Positions 35,540-43,306 are shown, counted from the first letter of the stretch. The stretch is 64,000 nucleotides of DNA from Halorubrum sp. PV6 (GCF_003990725.2 NZ_CP030064.1:1302001-1366000); one strand, 5' to 3'. The notes: a model not told the origin generated them from the letters alone. Program-made: numbers and translations.

Positions 35540-35916
35540 CGTGAGCCCTCCAGCTTGTCGGCGCGGTCTGTCGTCGCATCGATCTCAGCCCTCGGCTCGC
35601 CCCCGCAGGCCACCAGTTCGCGCTCGCCGGCGTGGTACCGGAGGTCCTCGACGAGCGAGATCGCGCGGTCGGCGTCGAGGTCGCGCCGGAATCGGTCGCG
35701 AAGATCGAGTTCGTCGACGACGCGGGTGTCCTCGCAAACGCCGAGGCGCGCGACGGTCTCGCCGTCCGCGCCGTAACGCCGGTCCACGAGCGCGTAGAGC
35801 GATTGGAGCACGCTTCGGTGGTCGGCGAGGAGCCGGGCCGCACGGTCGCGCTCCGCGTACGCCAGCACGGAACCGTGGCGATTGCGTCGCACGACGACCT
35901 CGACGGTCGGGCTCAC
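35536..35916 (-). CDS. Small hypothetical protein in integrase operon
   Basis: A 126-residue acidic and arginine-rich protein (MSPTVEVVVRRNRHGSVLAY; RLLADHRSVLQSLYALVDRR; DLRYHAGERELVACGG). No family recognised; the N-terminal strand pair followed by helices suggests a small folded protein. It overlaps the J-domain gene by four bases upstream and the integrase by four bases downstream, so the three are translated together and it probably serves integration, excision or replication of the element. Confidence 0.75.
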   Translation of the reverse strand: MSPTVEVVVRRNRHGSVLAYAERDRAARLLADHRSVLQSLYALVDRRYGADGETVARLGVCEDTRVVDELDLRDRFRRDLDADRAISLVEDLRYHAGERELVACGGEPRAEIDATTDRADKLEGSR

Positions 35917-36518
35917 GCGTCGTCACCTCCGAGCATCTCCTCTTTCGCGTCGCGAACGCGATACAGTTCTTCCTCCGATCCGCCGTGGTCCGGGTGCGCC
36001 TCCTTGACGCGCTCGTGGTAGGCGTCGACCACCTCGGAATCGGCGGCGTACGCGTCGACGCCGAGAACCTCGTGCGCCGGTTTGCTCGTAGCAGATCCGG
36101 CCACGATCACGTCCTCGTCGGCGTCTCCCGGCGGGAGGCGGGCCGCCGCGAACTCGGAGTCACCGGTCTCGACCGGGCGGTTCCCCCGCATGCGGGTCTC
36201 GTGAACCCACTTGTAGACGGTGCGGACGTTGTCGCGGAGTCGCGAGTAGGCGTCGCAGGCGACGGCGAACTCCTCGCCGTCGTCGCTCCACCGGAGGACG
36301 AACCCCGGATCGTCCGGGTTCGCGTTGTGGAGCGGGAGGCCGTTCGACTTCGTGTGGCCGTTCCCGGTCGACGCGCGCCAGTGGTCGACGCCCATTCGAT
36401 CCAGTTCGGTCGCGAGGTCCTCGGTGGTCCTCGCGAGCGTCGCCTCGAAGCTCCGGTTGCGCTCGCGCTCGGACTCGGGCGTCCGGTCCCACCCTCTGGG
36501 CCAGTCGAGGTTACTCAT
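35913..36518 (-). CDS. J-domain (DnaJ-like) protein of mobile element
   Basis: A 201-residue protein. The C-terminal 60 residues are a J domain: AHEVLGVDAYAADSEVVDAY then HERVKEAHPDHGGSEEELYR with the HPD tripeptide that stimulates Hsp70 ATPase. The N-terminal 130 residues (DWPRGWDRTPESERERNRSF; FVLRWSDDGEEFAVACDAY) form an unrelated domain without a known name. Similar J-domain genes accompany integrases in many haloarchaeal proviruses and plasmids. It may recruit the host chaperone to a replication or recombination complex. It overlaps both neighbours. Confidence 0.87.
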   Translation of the reverse strand: MSNLDWPRGWDRTPESERERNRSFEATLARTTEDLATELDRMGVDHWRASTGNGHTKSNGLPLHNANPDDPGFVLRWSDDGEEFAVACDAYSRLRDNVRTVYKWVHETRMRGNRPVETGDSEFAAARLPPGDADEDVIVAGSATSKPAHEVLGVDAYAADSEVVDAYHERVKEAHPDHGGSEEELYRVRDAKEEMLGGDDA

Positions 36519-36882
36519 CGTCCTTACCTCCCGCGTCGAGTGCGTCGTCGATCGCGTCGCGGTGTCCAGCGAGCAGCTCGCGGGCGCGGTCGGTGACGCG
36601 GTAGGCGTTGGTGCGTCCGTCGATCTCCTCGGTCTCGATCAGGCCCTCGTCTTCGAGGCCGCTCAGGTTGGTGTACAGGCGGCCGTGGTTGATCGGGTCC
36701 GCGTAGCGCGCTTCGAGGCGGTCCATCAGGGTGAGTCCCTTCGGCAGTTCCTCGCCTTCCACTTCGGCGGCGACCAGGAGGAGGTCGCGCTGGAATCCGA
36801 GCAGGTCGTACCAGGCGGTGTCGTCGCGGGCGGTCTCGTCACGGTTCGGCTCGTCGGTCGGCTGGGTGTGGGCGTCGCTCAT
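36511..36882 (-). CDS. PadR-type winged-helix regulator
   Basis: A 123-residue regulator. Residues about 25-110 are a PadR/MarR-like winged helix: DLLGFQRDLLLVAAEVEGEE, then LTLMDRLEARYADPINHGRL, YTNLSGLEDEGLIETEEIDG and TNAYRVTDRARELLAGHRDA. PadR proteins bind inverted repeats and often repress their own operon. The ATG at 36882 is nine bases after GAGG, a possible Shine-Dalgarno that overlaps the stop of a short upstream leader ORF. The 3' end overlaps the J-domain gene by eight bases. It heads the integrase operon. Confidence 0.87.
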   Translation of the reverse strand: MSDAHTQPTDEPNRDETARDDTAWYDLLGFQRDLLLVAAEVEGEELPKGLTLMDRLEARYADPINHGRLYTNLSGLEDEGLIETEEIDGRTNAYRVTDRARELLAGHRDAIDDALDAGGKDDE

Positions 36883-36892
36883 AGTGGTGTCC

Positions 36893-36949
36893 TCAGACGG
36901 CATCGGTCGGTCGTCGCGCGGTGCTGGTCGCGTCGGTGCGAGTCGGCAT
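36893..36949 (-). CDS. Possible 18-codon leader ORF before padR
   Basis: ATG at 36949 opens 18 codons (MPTRTDATSTARRPTDAV) and stops 10 bases before the padR ATG. The ATG stands 24 bases after a CTAAAC box, the same spacing as the true gene starts at 56818 and 58300 under the same promoter type. The stop codon overlaps a GAGG that could serve as the Shine-Dalgarno for padR. A longer in-frame reading from 37087 contains the promoter itself and is therefore less likely. Confidence 0.4.
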   Translation of the reverse strand: MPTRTDATSTARRPTDAV

Positions 36950-36973
36950 GCGTCGGAGTCCGCCCGACGCGTG

Positions 36974-37009
36974 GTTTAGCGTGACCCGGAGCGTTCCGAA
37001 CGGTTCCGG
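36974..37009 (-). promoter_or_regulatory. Promoter and shared GTTCCG element A (padR operon)
   Basis: Reading on the plus strand: GTTTAG at 36974-36979 (CTAAAC TATA-like box on the minus strand), 13 bases, then GTTCCGAACGGTTCCGG at 36993-37009. The same arrangement with the same 13-base gap occurs at 56843-56878 and 58326-58361. A further palindrome of the same half-site, CGGAAC-GCG-GTTCCG, lies at 37050-37064. The element is upstream of the TATA box, where activators or a BRE-contacting factor bind. Confidence 0.65.
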
Positions 37010-37083
37010 CCGGTCGCGTTCCCGATGCCGTGGTCGGGTTTCGGTGGTTCGGAACGCGGTTCCGGACGGGGCGCTCGCGTCGC

Positions 37084-37266
37084 TCATCGGTCGGGGTACA
37101 GGTCCACCTCGCCGCGGAACTCGCGGAGCGTGGTCTGGGCGACGTCGTGGCTCGCGCGGTCGGCGCGAACGAGTGTCGCGAGCGCTGCCGGGTACTCGTC
37201 AGTCAGGGTCGATCCGTCTGCCGTCAGTCCGGGGGATTCTTGCTCCCCGGTGGCGATTGCGTACAT
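37084..37266 (-). CDS. Small hypothetical protein
   Basis: A 60-residue acidic protein (MYAIATGEQESPGLTADGST; DEYPAALATLVRADRASHDV; TTLREFRGEVDLYPDR). The composition is typical of haloarchaeal proteins and the last third looks like one helix plus a strand. No family recognised. It is the most upstream frame of the leftward operon and is divergent from the winged-helix repressor at 37515, with about 250 bases of AT-rich control region between. Confidence 0.55.
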   Translation of the reverse strand: MYAIATGEQESPGLTADGSTLTDEYPAALATLVRADRASHDVAQTTLREFRGEVDLYPDR

Positions 37267-37393
37267 GGCTTTCGTGCTCTATCACGGAAGCCCACGCGGA
37301 CCCGCTGTCCCAAGCAGCGGGGTCCGCAATCCTTTCAGAGTGGACCCATCGAGGAGCGACGGGTCCGCGAGAGTGCTTCCGATACAAACTGTT

Positions 37394-37425
37394 CTGTAGG
37401 TCAGCAGTATAAATCTTGCCTACAG
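37394..37425. promoter_or_regulatory. Inverted repeat around a TATA-like box
   Basis: CTGTAGG at 37394-37400 and CCTACAG at 37419-37425 form a perfect 7-base inverted repeat enclosing TATAAAT (37409-37415). A protein bound here would cover the TATA box. It lies in the divergent region between the 37084-37266 gene and the winged-helix gene at 37515, so either regulator of the left arm may bind it. Confidence 0.55.
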
Positions 37426-37492
37426 TTTAGTTTGTTAGAACGACTAATGGGTTTGTGGATTACCCGCATGAAAATAATAAAGCGCATTGATA

Positions 37493-37513
37493 ATCCTATT
37501 AGCCTCATAGGAT
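37493..37513. promoter_or_regulatory. Operator-like inverted repeat next to repressor start
   Basis: ATCCTAT - seven bases - ATAGGAT, a perfect 7-base inverted repeat one base before the ATG at 37515. Position over the transcription start suggests autoregulation of the winged-helix protein. Confidence 0.6.
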
Positions 37514-37514
37514 A

Positions 37515-37787
37515 ATGCGTCCCCCTCTTGCCTCATGGATGACACCCGTTGATCGGGATATTCTCGAAAAGTTGGCGAACGGGGACGAAGATGAACTGGC
37601 ACTCACTCCGGCATTGATCTCCGTGAACACAGACTGGGGACACCAAACGATTCGAGAACACGTGTCTGTTTTGCGTGATCATGGCCTGATAGAGTATTAC
37701 GACCAAGAGCGAGGTATATACCAAATCTCTAATCTTGGTCGAAAATATCTCAGGGGAGAGGTTGACCCTAGTGATCTTAAAAATTGA
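37515..37787 (+). CDS. PhiH1 repressor-like winged-helix protein
   Basis: A 90-residue winged-helix protein. MTPVDRDILEKLANGDEDEL is helix 1; ALISVNTDWGHQTIREHVSV and LRDHGLIEYYDQERGIYQIS are the recognition helix and wing; LGRKYLRGEVD is the closing helix. This pattern (MxPPLxxWMTPVDxxILE) is that of the small repressors related to halophage phiH1 repressor found on many haloviruses and proviruses. It probably silences the element and itself through the flanking inverted repeats. It is divergent from the integrase operon. Confidence 0.85.
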   Translation: MRPPLASWMTPVDRDILEKLANGDEDELALTPALISVNTDWGHQTIREHVSVLRDHGLIEYYDQERGIYQISNLGRKYLRGEVDPSDLKN

Positions 37788-37805
37788 GACCCTCTTAGAT
37801 CCACT

Positions 37806-38468
37806 TCAGTGAAGTGTGAACCTCATTATCACTGGGTGTCTTCTGAACAGGTCTAAGACCCGATCTGGTAGTATTTCAAGCAACCCTTGGCTGTATTTGT
37901 GTGTGTCTTTAATCCGTACAGCAGGATCGTGAATTGCCATATCCTCGTCAGCCTCAACAACTAGGGTGAAAAAGAACTTGGCATTGTCAACACCATCCGC
38001 GCTAATTGTTTTTGTATCTTCATCATAATCTGCCACACTAGGCAGACTCCCGCTTGTGGGATAGATATCTACCCCATTATCTGATTCGAGTTGGAGGCTG
38101 TACGCATTAACATGAGTATCAAATAACGCGGTTATTCTGATTCTAGCCTTGTCCTCTCCGACATTGATACGCCCCCTATAATTAGCTCTCTCCGTGGTAC
38201 TGTTTTGTGGAGTTAGTTGTTTCCAGTCTATTTCTATATTAAATGGGCGAAACATGTAGTAATAATAAAACGCAGGTAAAATAAGAGTTCCAACCGCGGT
38301 GATTGCTAATGGCGTTGAGTAACTAGAAAATATTGAGGAAAATATCCAAAAGACCGATGAAAGTGGGGACGTTATCTTAAAAAGGTTTGAATCTGAGTAG
38401 TGATTCCAAAAACGGCGGGATTTTCTAGCAAAATAACTTCTCTCCCAAAGCGGCGAAGAGTTGTACAT
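37806..38468 (-). CDS. Unknown operon, gene 4: membrane-anchored protein
   Basis: A 220-residue protein. The N-terminal 75 residues contain two hydrophobic spans (ITSPLSSVFWIFSSIFSSYS and PLAITAVGTLILPAFYYYYM) after a basic patch (FARKSRRFW), so the remainder is probably cytoplasmic. Residues 80-220 are beta-rich (YRGRINVGEDKARIRITALF; LQLESDNGVDIYPTSGSLPS). No family recognised. It starts within one base of the stop of the next gene upstream. It is the last gene of a leftward four-gene AT-richer operon and the only one with membrane spans. Confidence 0.75.
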   Translation of the reverse strand: MYNSSPLWERSYFARKSRRFWNHYSDSNLFKITSPLSSVFWIFSSIFSSYSTPLAITAVGTLILPAFYYYYMFRPFNIEIDWKQLTPQNSTTERANYRGRINVGEDKARIRITALFDTHVNAYSLQLESDNGVDIYPTSGSLPSVADYDEDTKTISADGVDNAKFFFTLVVEADEDMAIHDPAVRIKDTHKYSQGLLEILPDRVLDLFRRHPVIMRFTLH

Positions 38469-39103
38469 TATCTCACCGCAGACTCAAAAGTCTGGATTAT
38501 AAATTCGACATCTCCCGATAGATCCGATTCGATATCCAGCTTATCATCAAGGTATCGCACGTCGAATGGTTCAGACTCATGCGTAAATTCGATCTTGGCA
38601 GAATCAACTGGATAGTTGCCTTTGGCATCCTCAAAGTCAACGCTACTATGTGGGTCCTCAACCAGAGCTATCCGTTGAACGCCTCCGAATGGGGTAACTA
38701 CGTCTATTCTCTGAGGATTTCCTGCTAGTACAAATTGCCATATGACCTGTCTATTCAATACTAATCTCTTATTGATTGCTAGGTTCTCATCAACGGACTT
38801 TCTGAGATCCCTTATGACCTGATCGACTTCTTTTGTCCCAGAATCAGAAATAACGAATAATAAACCAGATGATGGACGAATTTCAATTTTGCCAGTAGTT
38901 GGTTGGACTGAACCAAACCCCGAACTAGGGATATACTCAAATTCAATAGACGTGATATCTTGGTCCTCAAACTGCCATCCCGAAAACTCTCTTTCTCTAG
39001 TCTCCGTAGTTTTGGACTGGATAGTGAACGATTCACCAATAGTGTCGTCACTCGGGTCCCAGCTGTCTTCAACACTGATTTCCCGAATTCCCACTATTGG
39101 CAT
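38468..39103 (-). CDS. Unknown operon, gene 3
   Basis: A 211-residue protein of unknown family. The sequence is mostly predicted beta strand (SIEFEYIPSSGFGSVQPTTG; IEIRPSSGLLFVISDSG) around one helix (EVDQVIRDLRKSVDENLAIN) that begins a central segment. No enzyme motif is evident. It shares its stop base with the first base of the membrane-protein gene downstream and is 64 bases after the 359-residue gene, so it belongs to the same transcript. Base composition is clearly richer in A+T than the core genome, suggesting transfer. Confidence 0.72.
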   Translation of the reverse strand: MPIVGIREISVEDSWDPSDDTIGESFTIQSKTTETREREFSGWQFEDQDITSIEFEYIPSSGFGSVQPTTGKIEIRPSSGLLFVISDSGTKEVDQVIRDLRKSVDENLAINKRLVLNRQVIWQFVLAGNPQRIDVVTPFGGVQRIALVEDPHSSVDFEDAKGNYPVDSAKIEFTHESEPFDVRYLDDKLDIESDLSGDVEFIIQTFESAVR

Positions 39104-39167
39104 GTAGTGCGTCTGATTAACACTACGGGTTCATCTGCTATACGATTTTGCCTTGGTTGCGTCATTG

Positions 39168-40247
39168 TCACTCATCCGGTTCGTAGATTTCAAAGTCAAG
39201 ATTGTATGAGTTAGGATCCTCACCTCGGAGATCGGCGTACCGGTGAACCAGTGGCGTAAAGTCAAAATCAAAGTTTGCCCCCATGTCATTTGCTTCGTTG
39301 TGTAAGTCTTCGAAATAACGTGGGTGGGGATATTTCTCTTCAGTCGGTAGGTCTTCCCATGAGCGGTATTCTTCCATTATTTCAGTTAAGAATTTAATAG
39401 AGATAAGCGCACGCTCCAGTTTTGTGGATGGTCCTAAGTCGCGGTTCGCATACAACCTGACTCGGCCATCACCGAATATTTTAGCGTTTACTCTATGCTT
39501 TCCAATCGCAAAGTCGCCTTCTAACATGGCAACGTCCATATCTTTCAGGATACCTGCTAAGATGGGCAATGATTGCGAAATATCGTCGGAATCGTCCACC
39601 TCTGCGTCCCGACCGAAGTCAGCAGGATCTCCTCCAGTGATTTCAGTTGAATTCAATTCGACAATTTCTAAGCCGGTCGATAGATCTTCCGAGTGCTTGT
39701 CCTTGAGTACGAGCCAAAGTAAGAACTCTTCGTCAAAATCGTGATATGTAAAACTAACTTTATTTTTGAGAGAACTATTAACAGTGGGTGCTACATCGTC
39801 AACCCTCGTCTGCGCACCTTGTACAAATATTGTCTTCGGGTAGTCCCAATATAGGAACACGCTGCGAGTCTTCCGGGGAAAAGCATCCACATATCGAGGT
39901 TCTCCATCACGATATTCCACGGCCTCAATGGGCTCATTCGGATATTCCTCGTACCTGTATTCTATCCCTAAAATATCATCAGCCACTTCGCGTAGGTCGA
40001 ATTGTACATTCTCTTCCTCAGCAAACTCTTCGAGATTAAGTTCAATTGAGCCGGACCCTTGTTGGCCGGGATCTCCTTGTTCAAAGTCGGGAAGTTGATC
40101 AAGAATCTGGTCTCGTAGCCCCTCAGGATCGTCTCGTTTTACGTCGGTTCGTATAATACTATTAAATACTAATTCACCACCGCCATACTCAAATGTCTCT
40201 TCTTCCTCTTCCTGTTCCTTCGCTTCGGTATCTGTCTCAGTGCTCAT
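39168..40247 (-). CDS. Unknown operon, gene 2
   Basis: A 359-residue protein of unknown family. It begins with an acidic tail (TEAKEQEEEEETFEYGGGEL), then a region with VRTDVKRDDP-like charged strands, a middle part with KTRSVFLYWDYPKTIFVQGA and VSFTYHDFDEEFLLWLVLKD, and a second half containing MLEGDFAIGKHRVNAKIFGD and LERALISIKFLTEIMEEYRS. No nuclease, ATPase or transferase motif is seen. It follows gene 1 by six bases and precedes gene 3 by 64, so the operon is tight. The high number of aromatic residues is a feature of the whole operon. Confidence 0.72.
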   Translation of the reverse strand: MSTETDTEAKEQEEEEETFEYGGGELVFNSIIRTDVKRDDPEGLRDQILDQLPDFEQGDPGQQGSGSIELNLEEFAEEENVQFDLREVADDILGIEYRYEEYPNEPIEAVEYRDGEPRYVDAFPRKTRSVFLYWDYPKTIFVQGAQTRVDDVAPTVNSSLKNKVSFTYHDFDEEFLLWLVLKDKHSEDLSTGLEIVELNSTEITGGDPADFGRDAEVDDSDDISQSLPILAGILKDMDVAMLEGDFAIGKHRVNAKIFGDGRVRLYANRDLGPSTKLERALISIKFLTEIMEEYRSWEDLPTEEKYPHPRYFEDLHNEANDMGANFDFDFTPLVHRYADLRGEDPNSYNLDFEIYEPDE

Positions 40248-40253
40248 TTTTAT

Positions 40254-40940
40254 TCACTCCATGAACGAGGTTAGGTCGTTGAGAATAAACTCTGCGTAGT
40301 CTTCCGATTCAAAGTTCGACGGTTGATATATTTCTACGTAGCCGCTTTCGCTCATCGTGGTCTTGATAATCTGCCCGTCTCTCTCAAATTGGAGCCCTAA
40401 TTGATTCAGTTGGGAGCGCTCCAATACCTCGCCAATCTCATCATCGGAAAATACATTCTCTCCGTACACAACACCTTTCTCCGCATTTCCAACATTCCCG
40501 TAGAATCCTACCTGCCAAGGGTCGACGTTCTCAGCTGTATAGTACCTCTCAGCATACTCATTCAGATCTATCGTCGATCTATTCAAGCCATTTACACTGT
40601 GTTCGTAGGACAGAATGTCGAACACAAATGTCCCACGACCGCTACCAACAGCCACGAACTCATCGGGTACTAAAACGAAATCGGTGTATTTCCCCTTTTT
40701 TAACGGTTCATCTTGTACGCTAATATCACCAGTGTCTGGGTCAATGTGTATGTTCGTATCGTCTTCCACCTCTTGTGTTGCCGCTTGACCGCTAATTACC
40801 TCTCTACCACCCGTGGTGTGGTTTGTATTCCTAACTTGGAATGAATGTGTGAACTCTGTTCCATCCTTCTCAAACGTATTATGGAACGACGAGACATCGT
40901 CTAAGCTTCCGTCGATTAGACCAACCACGCCAGCTTTCAT
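40254..40940 (-). CDS. Unknown operon, gene 1
   Basis: A 228-residue protein starting MKAGVVGLIDGSLDDVSSFH. Interesting stretches are FHNTFEKDGTEFTHSFQVRN, KKGKYTDFVLVPDEFVAVGS and GRGTFVFDILSYEHSVNGLN, and near the C-terminus LGLQFERDGQIIKTTMSESG. No known family; the two final segments look like a sensor or regulatory fold. The ATG 40940 is preferred over one 29 codons upstream because a CATATTATTTG box lies just before it on this strand and the upstream residues resemble no halophilic protein. It leads the four-gene leftward operon. Confidence 0.72.
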   Translation of the reverse strand: MKAGVVGLIDGSLDDVSSFHNTFEKDGTEFTHSFQVRNTNHTTGGREVISGQAATQEVEDDTNIHIDPDTGDISVQDEPLKKGKYTDFVLVPDEFVAVGSGRGTFVFDILSYEHSVNGLNRSTIDLNEYAERYYTAENVDPWQVGFYGNVGNAEKGVVYGENVFSDDEIGEVLERSQLNQLGLQFERDGQIIKTTMSESGYVEIYQPSNFESEDYAEFILNDLTSFME

Positions 40941-41134
40941 ACCTATCAAATAATATGTTCGACTAATAATTCTTTCCCCCGAAGACACACTTAGTAAAAT
41001 TTGAAATAAACAGATAGAATCCCACATTGCGAGACCGACTAGCCATCGTTCTCTTTTTTAGGTGACACACTTGGGCCGAATTTAATAGGCTAATGCAGGA
41101 AACCCTCAAGAGACCACTCTCACAAAACCCACCC

Positions 41135-41830
41135 ATGAGCGACGTGGTCTACGCGATTCGGATTTCTCATCTCGAATACTCCGGGCTCAAAATTATGGAC
41201 ATCAAGATCGGCAAGTCCACCGATATCGAGAACACCCTCCGCCAGTACAGCCGGGGCAACCGCGACATCGAACTGCTCGACATGTGGACGCCGAACCCCG
41301 ACAAGACCCTCTCCACCGCCGAGCGCGGCGTCCACGCGGTCGCCGAGCGCTACGCCTACGACAAACAGAGCGAGAAGTTCGTCTTCCTCCAGGGTGCGTA
41401 CCAGGAGTTCGCCGAGACGGTCAACATGCTCCTCCAAAACGTCAGTCGCGAGGACCTCGCTGCGGCGTCGGCGTCGAGCGAGTCCGACGACGTCGACGAC
41501 TACACCGGTACGACGCCCTCGGTAATCAAGATCCTCGGCGAGACGCACGACGTCGGCAGCTGGGCGGACGCGCTGACAGTGGGGGTCGCGGCGATCCTTC
41601 GCGACGTGGATGATCAGGAGCGTATTACCGAGATCGACGGTCGGACGCGAAGCTACTTTGTGGAGGAGGGCCGGCAGTCTGATCTGGTCTCGCCTCGGCG
41701 GATTCCGGATACTAATCTGTACGTGGAGACCAACTTCTCCGCGAACGACTGCGTTCGGAAGATTGAGCAGGTGATGGCGAAGTACGGGTACGACAGGGCT
41801 GAACTGGAGATATTTATTGAAGAATCTTGA
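41135..41830 (+). CDS. Putative GIY-YIG/T5orf172-like nuclease-domain protein
   Basis: A 231-residue protein of two domains. Residues 1-105 (MSDVVYAIRISHLEYSGLKI; DIKIGKSTDIENTLRQYSRG; AERGVHAVAERYAYDKQSEK) follow the order of a GIY-YIG-like Meiothermus/T5orf172 domain: a first strand, IKIGKS in place of VKIGxT, then the arginine helix. The usual first GIY triad is not obvious, so catalytic activity is uncertain. Residues 130-231 (VIKILGETHDVGSWADALTV; RIPDTNLYVETNFSANDCVR) are a second domain which I have seen only as a C-terminal partner of nuclease-like proteins; this is from memory. A TTTAATAGG box lies about 50 bases before. A broken copy is at 45000-45307. Confidence 0.65.
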   Translation: MSDVVYAIRISHLEYSGLKIMDIKIGKSTDIENTLRQYSRGNRDIELLDMWTPNPDKTLSTAERGVHAVAERYAYDKQSEKFVFLQGAYQEFAETVNMLLQNVSREDLAAASASSESDDVDDYTGTTPSVIKILGETHDVGSWADALTVGVAAILRDVDDQERITEIDGRTRSYFVEEGRQSDLVSPRRIPDTNLYVETNFSANDCVRKIEQVMAKYGYDRAELEIFIEES

Positions 41831-41907
41831 TTGAGCGGCTCTGATGGATTGAGATTGATTGGAAGTATATCCCATGATATATCAGATAGTGAAGGATATT
41901 CTAAATC

Positions 41908-42471
41908 ATGGTAAACAGAAATCCGGAGACTGAGGCCGTAGCAAATGAGATCGCAGAATTGCTGATAAAACAAGACTATCAAAGTGGATGGGTTACAGAG
42001 GCGATCTTCGTCACAGCACTTGACCTACAAAATAACCCACATATCGATCTTCAGCGAGATCATCCAGAGCTCAATTCTGGAATAAACGAGGTCTGGAACA
42101 CTCAACCAGAGTGGATATTGAACGAATTACAATCGAACGATTTGCCAAGTGGATTCTCACAGTCTACCTCAAGAGGTGTTGCCAAAGTAGTCGATCTAAA
42201 TGACCCCATACTCAATCACGAATGGCTCATGTACCCGGGCGACGACTTTGTAGAGGTTCTAGTAAGGCAGTATTATCCTATAATTTGTGGTGAGAATAGT
42301 CTTCAGTCCCTCACTCAAGCTACAAGGTCGAAAAAGAACGTTGTTCGTGATGGAACACTCATGTTGATCGCTGGTGGTGAATCTGCTCTTCTCCCCTTGC
42401 TTGGTCTTTTCACACTACATTTAGTAGAAAGTAATATCGATGAAGTGTGTGAAGAATACACAAAGTACTAG
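41908..42471 (+). CDS. Hypothetical protein
   Basis: A 187-residue protein, mainly helical (EAVANEIAELLIKQDYQSGW; GINEVWNTQPEWILNELQSN; LLPLLGLFTLHLVESNIDEV). No family recognised. Its N-terminal 60 residues with repeated helix-turn patterns and IDLQRDHPELNSGINEVWNT might be a winged-helix-like or replication-associated fold, which is a guess. The ATG at 41908 is about 25 bases after GATATATC (41876-41883), a good TATA box for a leaderless transcript. A+T-rich composition indicates acquired DNA. Confidence 0.65.
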   Translation: MVNRNPETEAVANEIAELLIKQDYQSGWVTEAIFVTALDLQNNPHIDLQRDHPELNSGINEVWNTQPEWILNELQSNDLPSGFSQSTSRGVAKVVDLNDPILNHEWLMYPGDDFVEVLVRQYYPIICGENSLQSLTQATRSKKNVVRDGTLMLIAGGESALLPLLGLFTLHLVESNIDEVCEEYTKY

Positions 42472-42574
42472 ACTGCTATATTTGCGCCCCTACAAGCAAG
42501 AACAATCATTTGCGGTATAGATTTTCAGAGTATCTTCTTAGATCCGATTCCAGCTCAAGATCATCCTTACTGTC

Positions 42575-42790
42575 TCAAACTCCCTCCGGATCGAAGTTCA
42601 TCACTAACCGCTCTTTCGCGTCCTTCGCCTCGCCGCGTTTCCCGCTGTTGATGAACCGCTTCTCGTCGCGGTCGAGCACGTACACGTCCTCGAACCTCTC
42701 CGGCAGGTCCTCGTACGAACAGATACAGTCACCCTCCAGCCCCGCCAGCCCGGCGACGAGCGCCTCATGGCTGATTCTGTTCACAAGGGA
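42575..42790 (-). pseudogene. 3' fragment of a Dam-type adenine methyltransferase gene
   Basis: The translated end (ALVAGLAGLEGDCICSYEDL; DVYVLDRDEKRFINSGKRGE; AKDAKERLVMNF) is nearly identical to the last 70 residues of the intact Dam at 55713-56504. The catalytic DPPY and SAM motifs are missing, and upstream (about 42790 on) the frame joins unrelated sequence. GC is high, like the intact gene. It is a relic of another copy, probably from an earlier element. Confidence 0.9.
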
Positions 42791-43085
42791 GACCGCCAGC
42801 ACAGTCACGACCAGACCGCCGGAAACGACCTGGACTGTAACGCTCGCGAAGCGATGTTGAGGTGTAGCCCGTAGCAAGAAAGTAACTGAAGAGGTTGCCG
42901 CTGAGGTGGCTGGCGCTTGCGTGGAAGTACGCGGCCGTAAATACCGTGTACCACTGTGGATCGCTTGGTGCGAGTGCGAGTTGCTGTTGGAGGGCCATCG
43001 GAGTTAAAAAATAAACTATACACAAGAGAGCTGGTACTAACAGAATAAAGACTAAATCAACATTTGGTCTGTTCGGTTTTTCCAT
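42765..43085 (-). pseudogene. Truncated rhomboid-type membrane protease gene
   Basis: The N-terminal 85 residues match the rhomboid pattern: a first span (LVFILLVPALLCIVYFLTPM), then WYTVFTAAYFHASASHLSGN followed by LFSYFLATGYTS, the His/Asn region of the second span. The catalytic Ser (GxSG) and His segments are absent; after about residue 85 the frame runs into the Dam fragment. It is the front half of a rhomboid intramembrane protease gene cut by the join with the Dam relic. Confidence 0.65.
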
Positions 43086-43180
43086 TATTTGTCGGTGAGA
43101 GTCAGACAGTCTGAGGAGGAAGCAAAATAGTCAATTAGAAAGATTATCTACTTCGTCATTGGATGTACGCGGACTGTCTC

Positions 43181-43306
43181 CTAGTTATTGAGAAACTCTG
43201 AATTTTTGACCCGCTTTTTTGCTTCTTCAGTGGCTATATCTTCCATTTCAGACAACGATTTGAATTCCTCTCCTTTTAAATAATCATCCAAAGCAGAGTT
43301 CACAAT
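43181..43306 (-). pseudogene. C-terminal half of gene split by the TnpB element
   Basis: Leftward frame directly beyond the element's right end: VNSALDDYLKGEEFKSLSEM then EDIATEEAKKRVKNSEFLNN and a TAG stop. No start of its own is convincing. It is co-directional with the N-terminal half at about 44791-44936, on the other side of the element, so both halves are probably one small gene interrupted by insertion. Confidence 0.55.

Noticed and set aside
36893-37087. 64-codon frame starting with ATGA overlap at 37087
   Set aside because: It contains the shared GTTCCG element and TATA-like box, so the region is more likely a promoter; only the last 18 codons from 36949 fit a transcript.
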